DNA of 64,000 nt from Diaporthe sp. PMI_573. Lineage: Eukaryota > Ascomycota > Sordariomycetes > Diaporthales > Diaporthaceae. The notes below the pieces were generated by a model. It worked only from the letters and a program-made list of their open reading frames with translations, was not told the DNA's origin and searched no databases. Shown here one piece after another: positions 54,951 to 64,000 of this stretch. The stretch is from the NCBI GenBank assembly GCA_021399435.1, contig JAJTUP010000009.1, forward strand, positions 496,001-560,000, in the 5' to 3' direction. Within the stretch, counting starts at the first letter, position 1. Each line of letters opens with the position of its first letter. The position numbers and the translations under genes were made by a program.

Positions 54951-57324
54951 CTACTCAGCTGGCTGGCCCCTCTTCACTCTGAGCACTGTCTGCACATGGT
55001 CCATGAAAAGGGGTCCATTATTCCTTGCCGCCAGAAGCCTCGCAGTCTTGACAACATTCTTGATTTGACGGCCGTTCAGCTTGATCGTCGACAACTCCTC
55101 CACCTCGCTGGCGGTGATGGTGCTGGTTTCTGTTTCCGGTTTGACAAAAGTCCGCCAAATCTGGGATCTGCTCGTGGCATCCAGATCGGGATAGTTGATG
55201 GTGAGATGGATCCGTGACTCGAATGCAGTTTCGAATGATGCAGCTCTGTTGGTAGTCAGAAACATCACCCCTTGGTAGTATTCAAGCAACCGCAGGAAGA
55301 CCGAGACAAGCTTGTTCCTGTTCAGATCCGATGCGCTTCGTTGCTCGAGGAATACGTCACACTCATCAAGGAGTAGCACAGCGCCCCATCTTGCGGAAAG
55401 CTCGAGCACGCGTTGAAGGCTGCTCTCTACCTTGTATGCAGTGTCTCCGAGTTCACCTGCGCCCATGCCGTAGAGGGGCTTCTTCATTGCTTCTGCTACT
55501 TTTAACGGGAGTAAAAAAAAAATAAGCTGGTGAAGTACGTCGGTGTGGATGTTTCGAGTACATACCAGACTCCGATGTCAGTGTCTTGCCTGTACCTGGT
55601 TCACCGCTAAGAAGCATGATAATTCCTCGCCCTGTCAAATTTTTCAGATTTGGCAAAACCAGTAACGCAGTCATGGGTAGTGGCAATTACCCTTTCCCCG
55701 GATAACATCGTCAAAATTGTCCAGGCCAGACATCTTGGCATCCACGAAGGCCCAAATGATCTCCTTGTAGTCTTGAGGCAGAACAAGACGATCAAATGCT
55801 TCCTCGTTCCATTCGATATCCTTTACGAGGCTGATGTCAAAGACACCTATGCAAATGTCAACAATTTTGTCTTGGGCAAAACGATAGCGATGCATACCCC
55901 ACTGCTTTTCCTTGAGGCAGAACCCTTTTACAAAGGGGGTACAAAGAGCATAATACTCTCCAGACAGCGTTTTACTTGCTTGATGGAAGATAATAATCAG
56001 TTAGCCATAGCTGGGAAGGACCTGAGGAAAATGTTTGCGTGGCAGCTCACGATTCATCTTGGAGCGAGCTGCTGCGAACTTGCGTCTCATTTACCGCGCC
56101 ATGTGCTGCATCATCCGAATCGGCTGTGGTGCATTGATATCGATGAAATCACCTTCTTCGTCTATGCCAGGAATCAAACTGAATATGTCTGGGTGTGCAA
56201 TGTTCGGCGTGTCATCAAGAGGGTCTAGAGGTTCTGCCGCCTTTCCATCGTGCCTCATGTGCGAACGAGAGTCAATGACAATTCTTCCATCCTCAATGTT
56301 TACAGTAACAAGATGTCAGTGTGATTCCGAAAGACTCCATAAGTGATCAACTAATACTCACATACAACTTGTAAGGAGTCTCACCTAGTGAACTTCTTGT
56401 TTCGTAAGGTCCGGAGTCTGTCTTGTGATGAAATCCCTTCAGAGCCTCAAACTTGCGGCCTCGTTCATTCAGACGGTATCGGATGTCTTCAATTCCAGAT
56501 TTGATATAACTGGGAAGAACTTTGAGCTCTGAGATTGGCTTGAGATTCTCAAATTGCCCTATGGGTAGGATAGTCGTCTTCCAACCGAACTTCTCGCCAT
56601 CGGTGTCGACGAAGCGACATGAGAGAATGAAAAGTTTCGATCCATCGGGAAGCTCTCTGTAGGAAGCCCCGTTGAGTATAAACAGACGATCGTGCCCATC
56701 AATGTGAGAGTAGATCTCTGTGCCTGGTTCAAAAAGAGCCCAGACATAGTCGAACGAGATGACATTGTTGGTCAGCAAATCGTTGGGCTGCTCGATATGT
56801 GGTTTGATCTCCGCCGCAATAATGTCAAAAAGCAGATTGTAGCGCTCGATGCCAACCTTGTTTTCGTCCGTGTCCTCAGGCTTGGCTCGAGTGAACTCGG
56901 CCCATCGATGAAAGAATTCGTGAAAAGGTGCTTTGAACACCAACTTGAGCAAGTTGGTGTTTATTCCACGATAACCTGTAAATACCGGACCTAGCTGGGA
57001 CTTGATCAATGGGCTTTGCACCGTGATGGAGTGAAGCACAAGCACGGGTTCTCCTAAGTCTCCAATTTGAATCTCTCTTCTGACAATGATGGCGAATTTA
57101 GCGGACTTTGGCGTGGACTTGGAGCTGGTATCTATGTCATCTGGTGACCACTCCTGCCAAACTGCGCGACGGTTCTCCCGATAGAGGTCCTTGGTCTCAG
57201 ATGTCATGCCTGGTTGAAATGTCTTCTTGCCTTCTTGAGTACCATGCTCCTCACCCGGAGTGTTTCCATCATTGAGTGTGAGCAAACTTGGGCTTGATTG
57301 CCATCCATGTCTTAGCGACGGCAT
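54951..57324 (-). CDS. AAA+ ATPase with N-terminal DUF7025-type domain
   Basis: Five exons: complement(join(54951..55498, 55566..55631, 55691..55974, 56095..56291, 56362..57324)), 685 residues. The N-terminal ~400 residues fit the DUF7025 region of fungal AAA proteins: VISFDYVWALFEPGTEIYSH, then KLYDGRIVID, then IEWNEEAFDRLVLP just before the ATPase. The AAA core has Walker A GEPGTGKT, Walker B VLLLDECDVFLEQRS, sensor 1 LTTNRAASFE and the SRIHLTINYP Arg-finger region. Splices at 56095/55974 and 56362/56291 were chosen as the only ones that keep the frame and join expected blocks. Cellular role of this family is unknown; it is expanded in filamentous ascomycetes. The start is ATG 57324. It is head-to-head with the HET gene across about 1 kb. 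Confidence 0.85.
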
Positions 57325-58330
57325 CACTCTTGGTTAGTTATTATAGACGGTTTTCTGGCGGTGAAAATAATCCATGAACCGCTGTTGTATTTGCAGATTG
57401 TTGAATCTCAACGGATCGGTGTTTCGGATGGATCATACGAGGCAAGAGTGGGTTTCCGGTATTTAACAGCAAACGTATCCAGAAAGGATGAAATGGATTG
57501 CAGAGCTATTGGTAAATATAACTACTCTTTTCCCTCCCCACAAGTCCTTTTCGGTGTCAGGTACTTCGTGTAACTTGTGTTAACCTCGGAAGAGAGACGG
57601 GCCACAGCCGCCCTACCTAGGTAGAGACAACGTCGAATTCAACTGACGTTGGACCCCTTGTGTTCTGGGTGCATAAACAATATGACGTGGATATATCAGA
57701 CATATTTACTTACGCGTACAGCCTGAAAACCCCCACTGGTCTTGCTGCAGGCGCCACACGGGGAACAGTGACGGTGAGCGTTGCATTGCCTATCAAGCAG
57801 GTTGCTCTTCGGTATCTGGCTTAGCTGCGTTCCCTTCTCAGTTGTGTAACCCACCAATCTCTTATCTGTGGTTGCTCAGTGCCCAATGTATTTAGGCTGG
57901 CTGAACAGTTGGACCTACCTGCAGGTAACACGCGTCAGGCAATGCTGGCGAGACTTAGGCTGTGTTGTGGGGCTTTGCACTGCTGTCACATTTCGAGGCA
58001 GACTCGACCCTTGAATGCGGATTGTCTCAGTAGCACACAAAATCTTTGTCACAGTACATAGGTTGCCTAATCCAGTAAAGCTCTGCGCCTCTGTCGCCCA
58101 CATGAGGCAAAATTCACTCCTTCAGCTAGATAGTTTGGCTGCATGGACTTTCCCCATGAATTTCACATGAAGTGGTGGTTTTGGCTTCCACGAGGCTCCC
58201 TGATATCCCAGGTAACTCAATCGCATTCACCTCAAAGCTCTCACAGATAACCATTTATTTACCTCAATGTCCCATCAATCTGTTCATTGCATATCAGCAT
58301 TCGGGAGAAATTTGTCCCCGATAAAGGAAA
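57325..58330. other. shared upstream region of the AAA and HET genes
   Basis: About 1 kb between divergent starts. It has no gene. A TACCTAGGTA palindrome lies at about 57612-57623. Confidence 0.55.
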
Positions 58331-61175
58331 ATGCTCGACGACACAGAAGAGCTTACGACCAATGGCCAGGTTCAAGAGCCACCGCGCTCCCGGTTTCGCC
58401 TGTCCCAGAAAGTGGATAAAATTTTGCAAACCCAGAATCTGGAAACTCGATCCCAAGCAACTCGGTGAGCAGAAAGTCTCCGCTTTCTGACCTTTGACAA
58501 CGATGATGGTGGCAACCACCTGGCACAAAGTCCAGCCAAGGTCAAAGACTCTAAAAGCTCATTCACCCCCGACGGTCAAAGGACAATGTTCGCCGTGCCA
58601 AAACAGGGTATCTATACCCTCAGGCCACGTCTGCGCCGACCACATTTGGAACAAGCAAGGAAAGATTCAAGATCGCGACTCCGAATGCCGCAAATACGAA
58701 GATCCATGCGTCCACGTATTCGAACACGCCTGTCAAAGTTGTCAGCATATACCACTCTTCCCGAACGAAGGGAAGGTCACTCGCTTCCGTATTCGCAGAG
58801 TCCACCCGGAAGACGTGAGGGAACCCTGCTACTGTGATGACTTTGTCGCAGTCTCTTACTGTTGGTCAGGTGAAGATAGCCAGGGCCTAGAGAGTCGATA
58901 CAAAGTCGTGGAGGAAGACGGTACGAGCAGAGACATGCGTGCTTCCAACTCTACCATCGACCGAGTGGTGGACTTTGCTCGAGAGAATGGGTTTAGGATG
59001 ATATGGATTGATCAGGTCAGTAATTCATAACGCCGATTTATTCATAGCACTAAAAGTTTGTTCTTGTCGACAGGAATGCATCGAGCAAGATCGACCCGAC
59101 AAAAAGGAGCTTGCTATACAGGCCATGGATCTTGTCTACGTCCGAGCTCATACTTCTATTGGCTTGTGCCGGGCTCGACTGCAACAGAAGCATCTCAACG
59201 TTCTGTTCCATGCCTACGAAACCTACATAAGCTGCTTCCGGCAGCTTCGTGGGAAACGAGTCGTGAAAGGCTGCCGGAAAGCGAGCATCGACGATATATA
59301 TGAGGCCATATCAGAAATTGCCAACGACAAATGGAACAGCCGTGCTTGGATCCTTCAAGAGGCATTCGCTGCAAGCAGAACCATGCTTCTCCTCTTTCCT
59401 CGCAGCCAAAACCTCAAAATCCACGGTTGGCAGATGGTTTGCCATGAGCTGTCACAAAGCGAGGTGGCAATCAAGCTTGCGGTCGTACAGGACTGCCTAC
59501 GCATATGCACGTCACTGACTTCGCCCCATCTTTCTAGACTTCCAGGCACCGAAGCCAGCAAACGGCAGACCATGAAGAGGTTGCAATTCTTCCACCCGAT
59601 AGGGAGTCAGAGTCCCACGGGTGTTTTTGCTCTGAACGATAAGCCTCGACGCACTTGTAACGCGGCCGTGGCTGTGACATATTTGAAGCTTCGTCAGTTG
59701 GTGCGGGTCACTGACAAGCTCGCCATAGTGGCCAATTTTTGTGGTTTTGACCTCCGTCTCAATACCATCAAGGTCGAAAGATTGGAGGACAGCTTAGCTG
59801 CATGTATCCTGGTCCTCGCCATTGTCAATGGTGAGTTGTCGCTCCTGGTCCCAGAGATTTGCCCGGGTGTTTCCCCACAAACCATCTGTAAGCCTTCTAC
59901 TTTTTCCTTTCTCCCCCCTTTTGTTCACGCTCTTTCCGAGCATATCAATAGCTGGTCTTCATTTCAGCATGCTTATTGAGTTCAGCTTTCCTTGCTTCGG
60001 ATGAGTCGGATTTCTCTTGGGCTCATGATCTTGTATACAATCTCCGCCTAATTCAATGGACTGGGTGGGAACCCCATGGTATGCATGCTATGAAGAGCCC
60101 TTCTGCCACCTTTACTCTTTCACACGAAGGGCTTTCTCTACTTGGAACCCTTTGGAAGAGAGATTACTTTTTAACCCTGGATCGCCTTCAAACAAAATAC
60201 GCAGACTCGTGGCAACGCCTTCGACGCCAAAGCTCACGGCCGCCTCAAAAAAATTTGCGACTTGCCGCCACCCATCTCCTGTTCGAGATCATCCACACCA
60301 TCGCAGCCCTAGGTGAAACGCAGCTCGCAGACTCCATTCTGAACTCAACTTCAAACTGGGATTGGCATCGACACTCAAAAATGGATCCAATCATTGAGTC
60401 AGTCGAACAATTCCCTCCTGACTTGAGGATGGAAAATAGGAAGGGTATGTTCGCTCTACAACCCGACCAAGAAGGCGGATATTTCCAGCTATGGATCATC
60501 GACAGGGTGATGAGTGATGGCGGTCTCTGGGTGTGGTCTTTAGCCGAGCAGAACACGGCAATGCACCTCTGGGAAGGTACCCAGGAAGCTGAGACATCCA
60601 AGGCGCCGCTAGCCCTCAGTACCACTACAGATGATCACCATACGCTGCCAGTGAGCGATCCTTCAGCGAGCCCCACACAGGTGACGTCTGAGCAAGGAGT
60701 CACACGTGCAGGTTCCTCACCACCAGAGACTATTGAACCCGACTATACCAGTGCTGGTCCAAGATCCTCGTCCCTGAGTCATTCTCGCTCGTTGTTCTGG
60801 GGATCTATTACGTCGATGGCGCACAGTCGACTCTACAGTGACTTTGAAAATATGGGAAAAGATGACATCTCATTATATATGGCCCTGAGACCAGAGAGTC
60901 TCGCTTTGTTGATGTTCGGTCTCAGCCTGAAAAGGGAAGCTGGAAGTGAAAAGAAACTTAAAGCCAGGACGTCTGTATTTGACATCGGTGTCGATTGGGG
61001 AGACAGCCCAATGGTTCTTACCCCTTTCCAGACGATGCTTGAATCCGTACCTAGGCCGATAATCAGAAGCATGAGTACATCCTGGGTCGTGGAGGTGGCG
61101 GAGGATCCCAGCATCCATCACGAACAATCATCGTCTTCAGGGGGCAGATGTAAGGTGAGAACCAAGGAATGGTAA
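58331..61175 (+). CDS. HET-domain (heterokaryon incompatibility) protein
   Basis: Four exons: join(58331..58464, 58541..59015, 59074..59887, 59968..61175), 876 residues. HET domains are TIR-like folds that trigger regulated cell death on recognition of non-self in filamentous ascomycetes. The three signature blocks are present: FVAVSYCWSGED, RMIWIDQECIEQDRPDKKE split across an intron, and NSRAWILQEAFAAS. Before the HET domain lies a Cys/His-rich segment (CSPC, VCADH, DPCVHVFEHACQSCQ), possibly zinc-binding. After it comes a ~500-residue tail without recognised repeats or NB-ARC. Exon 1 (MLDDTEELTTNGQVQEPPR) is inferred; without it, translation could start at ATG 58503. The AAA+ gene is its head-to-head neighbour. 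Confidence 0.88.
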
Positions 61176-61605
61176 GAGGAATGTGGCAATTCACAATGAT
61201 TCCGGGTGGGAGATTTATGGTCGTTTGAAGACAGAAGTATACTTCTAGTCCGGCTGAGCTCAGTATCGTGTGGTGTGCTGCTTACACCAAGCTCTCAATA
61301 GTAAGCTTCAAGTTTGTCTTTGTCCCTTATTCTTTACGTTAAGTTCGAAGGCCTTATGCAGATCCTTCAATATTACAGAGAGATGTTGGCACTTTTTTCG
61401 GGTTGAAATTTATTACTAGGCGTGACGATGATGTCCACGTTAAGATCCATACCCTCCCCGCGATTTCGGCCAAGCTTTCACCGGACCGGCCCCGGCCAAA
61501 CGGGGAGGCATGGGTCAGGGGTATCGCGTCGATGGACCCATCCAATTTCCGGTGCTTGCAAGTCGACTCAGTCCCCAACCCGCAAACCACCAGCGTCTCC
61601 CTCCA

Positions 61606-61611
61606 CACGTG
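61606..61611 (+). promoter_or_regulatory. CACGTG box, possible phosphate-response site
   Basis: CACGTG lies about 340 bases upstream of the acid phosphatase ATG, with CACGTT 165 bases further upstream. Pho4/NUC-1-type bHLH regulators of phosphate starvation bind CACGTG/CACGTK. The gene type makes the match meaningful, but a 6-bp site also occurs by chance. Confidence 0.4.
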
Positions 61612-61783
61612 CTAGGCGAATAGGCGGCCAAGGAGATTGCAACCCTCCCCAAGAAGTCTTGAGAATGTGATAGCGTTGACTCCCATCCCCAATCCGGGCT
61701 CAACGCCCGTGATAGCCTCGTCGAGTGCCGAGTTCCCCTGCCCTGTCAACGTCATGTGGAGTTGAGGGCGATCATGGGAACAC

Positions 61784-61795
61784 GATAAATATAGG
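61784..61795 (+). promoter_or_regulatory. TATA-like element
   Basis: GATAAATATAGG, about 160 bases upstream of the ATG of the acid phosphatase gene. Confidence 0.45.
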
Positions 61796-61950
61796 CCCGT
61801 GTCCCAGTCGTTTCTGTGACTGAAAAGCTTCCTGCAAGTGCAGAGAACAGCTTCGTGACTCGTTGACTGGTTCACTCGCTCAATCGGCCTGGGTTGCTGT
61901 TGCTCCAACTTTGGCATATTCTTCTCCGAGCACAGGACGTGAACGTCGCG

Positions 61951-63562
61951 ATGCCTGCTTCATCCGCTATTAAGACCGCCGCCGCCCTGGCCGTGGTGGG
62001 CTCTGTGTCAGCCGCTCAGATGCTAGCCCCCACCAACGACATCAACCTCCCAGCCAGCGAGACAGCTTCGGAGCCTCTCAAATGGGTGGGTGCCAACAGC
62101 CCGTGGTTCGCTGGTGAGAACTCCCCTCTGTTCGTGGATGTGCCAGAACCGTGTGGCATGCTCGAAGATCAGTCTACTCACAAGAAGTGCAGGACCCAAC
62201 GTCTACAATATCTCTTCAGAGATCCCAGAGAACTGCTATGTTGACCAGGTTGCCTCCATCTCACGCCATGGCTCTCGCTTCCCGGACACTGGCGCATATG
62301 CCGGATGGGTCGATATGCAGCAACGGTTCTCCTCCGGCAACTACACCCCGAGCGGCAGCCTGTCGTTCATGAAGGACTGGCGGACCGTGTTGACCAACCC
62401 GGCCCTGCAGATCGCCATGGAGTCCCCGACCGGTGCGAAGGAGGCGCAGGACCTTGGCTACACGCTCCGCACGAGATACCCACAGCTCTACAACGAGAGC
62501 GACGACTTTTACGTCTGGTCGAACAACTACACCCGCGTGCTCCAGACCGCCCAGATGTTCGTCCAGGGCTATCTCGGCTTCACATCCAGCACGTACGGCA
62601 AGGTTGTCTCCGTGACGTCGAAGGGATATACTGGTAACATTGGCAATTCCCTCGGGCCGTCGGACCAGTGCCCTAATTTCGACGACGATGAAGGCGGCGA
62701 CTATGCCGCTGAATGGGCAGATGTGTATATCCCGCCCATCAAAGAACGCCTCGAGAGTCTGATCGAGGGCAACTTCACATTCACAGACAACGACATCTCC
62801 CAGATCCCCTACCTCTGCGGGTTCGAGAGCCAGATCACGGGCCGGCTGTCCCCATGGTGCGGCGTCTTCACCGACGAAGAGCTGCAGCAGTACGAGTACG
62901 CCAACGACCTCCGCTACTACTACGGCGTCGGCCCGGGCACCGACCTGGAAAAGACCATGATGCTGCCGTACCTGAACGCCCTGGTCGGCCTCCTGGAGCA
63001 AGGGCCAGGCATCAACGGCACCGCCCAGGACGGGTCCAGCTTCACCCTCCCCAGCCTGCTAGCGACCTTCATCAACGACGGCCAGCTCAACCAGCTCGTC
63101 ACGGCCAGCGGCGTGTTCGACGACGAGCCCGCTCTCTCCGGCTCGGAGATGAACCCGGACCGCCTCTTCATTGCCTCCCACTTCACCTCGATGCGAGGCA
63201 CCATCGCCTTCGAGAGGCTGAACTGCCTCGCCGACGGCAGCGGCAGCAGCCCCGGGAACAACAGCTCGTACATTGGCGCGGCCGCCATCAACAACAACGC
63301 GACCTACGTCCGCATCAGGCTCAACGACGCCGTCTACACCCTGCCGTCCTGCCAGGACGGCCCGGGTGCGTCCTGCCCCCTGAGCGATTATGTCCAGTAC
63401 GTCTCGGACAAGCTCGCGGCGTCCGGCGACTGGGTTGCGAACTGCAACGTCACCACTCCGGGTGCCCCTACCACGGTGCAGGGTGCGAGCTTCTACACGG
63501 ACCTGACGAGCCCTTGGTTGCGGGAGCTGAACCCTGGGAATGTTGTCCTTTCGAATGTTTAG
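61951..63562 (+). CDS. secreted histidine acid phosphatase
   Basis: Two exons: join(61951..62113, 62193..63562), 79-nt intron, 510 residues. Histidine acid phosphatases hydrolyse phosphomonoesters through a phospho-His intermediate; fungal members scavenge phosphate outside the cell, some as phytases. The first ~21 residues form a signal peptide (MPASSAIKTAAALAVVGSVSA). The active-site motif RHGSRFP is at about 79-85. Instead of the usual HD proton-donor pair there is IASHFTSMRGTIAFERL (His about 384), a form seen in the non-phytase acid phosphatase branch, so phytase activity is less likely. Many N-glycosylation sequons (NYT, NGT, NNS and others) and several Cys fit a secreted glycoprotein. 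The ATG at 61951 is chosen because it gives the clean signal peptide. CACGTG and TATA elements lie upstream. Confidence 0.92.
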
Positions 63563-64000
63563 TTCCTAGAGGACGAAGTGCATCTTAAAGTGTGCGTGTT
63601 GCGTGGATGTAAGAAGGCGATTACTGTGGTTCAATTGTACATAATTGATAATCTAGTAAATATGAGCTGTCTCTTGAACGTTTGCCATGCACCTGTAACG
63701 ATGAATTCGATGTTGAACCAGATTGTGGGACATAACTTGCACTTATGAGAATGAAATGAAGCAAGGAAGCAGGGCTCGAGGACACTTCGAAGTGTCAGAA
63801 AATCCTACACAATTCATGACGGTCTTGTTTGGTTCCGCCATATGAGGTCGTCTTCATAAATCGGGCTGATACTCAAAATACAAGGCAGTTGGATGCATTT
63901 GAACTCGGAGCCAATGCCGATGTGAAATATGATGCGCTCAGGTTTTGAAACATGTCGCTAAAGTTGCTTCCCGCCTTCCGACGTTTTAGGGGCATAGGAA
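63563..64000. other. 3' region after the phosphatase gene
   Basis: No gene seen up to the window edge. A perfect 16-bp palindrome GACACTTCGAAGTGTC is at 63781-63796. Confidence 0.55.

Larger units (their letters stand above)
61176..61950. other. promoter region of the acid phosphatase gene
   Basis: No gene supported. It contains a CACGTG box, a CACGTT at 61436-61441 and a TATA-like element, listed below. Confidence 0.6.

Noticed and set aside
63781..63796. Perfect 16-bp palindrome as a regulatory site
   Set aside because: A single occurrence with no loop and no flanking gene start; chance is a fair explanation.

Overview
The window is nuclear DNA of a filamentous ascomycete (Pezizomycotina, probably Sordariomycetes). 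Genes have short 45-140 nt introns with GT...CTAAC/CTGAC...AG signals. Typical Pezizomycotina proteins are present: a HET-domain protein, a DUF7025-type AAA+ ATPase, GH3-GNAT remnants and a septation kinase. Intergenic spacers are long and full of simple repeats, and one AT-rich, decayed island looks repeat-induced-point-mutation (RIP)-like. I placed exon borders by eye, keeping the frame open and matching remembered family conservation. No RNA evidence was available.

Layout. 1-13 kb: long spacers around a Ser/Pro-rich conserved protein (4.8-6.5 kb), an unrecognised three-exon gene (8.5-9.4 kb) and an alpha-methylacyl-CoA racemase ending in the peroxisomal signal SKL (9.8-11.0 kb). 13-18 kb: an accessory island with a broken zinc-finger-like gene, an AT-rich block carrying a degenerate tRNA-Trp-like sequence, and a ~15-bp minisatellite. 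18.6-19.3 kb: a small five-exon gene for a 138-residue charged protein. 21.2-31.3 kb: a conserved housekeeping block with CSE1 (importin-alpha exporter) and, divergently, TSC2/tuberin. 34.1-35.8 kb: an N-terminally shortened GH3-GNAT protein. 38.4-51.7 kb: a second conserved block with CENP-I/Mis6, the ABC protein CAF16, cytokinesis protein CYK3 and a Sid1/SepL-type GCK kinase. CYK3 and the kinase face away from each other and both belong to septation/cytokinesis. 52.4-54.2 kb: RAI1 decapping nuclease, whose gene needs an 8-nt microexon and a GC-AG intron. 54.9-61.2 kb: a head-to-head pair of a DUF7025-type AAA+ ATPase and a HET-domain protein. 62.0-63.6 kb: a secreted histidine acid phosphatase with a CACGTG box upstream.

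Functions fall into growth and cell-cycle control (TSC2, CSE1, CENP-I, CYK3, GCK kinase), RNA quality control (RAI1, CAF16), lipid and phosphate scavenging (racemase, phosphatase), and a possible self/non-self or stress module (HET plus AAA+). The best candidates for something undescribed are the AAA/HET pair, the orphan gene at 8.5 kb, the small charged five-exon protein, and the decayed island at 13-18 kb.
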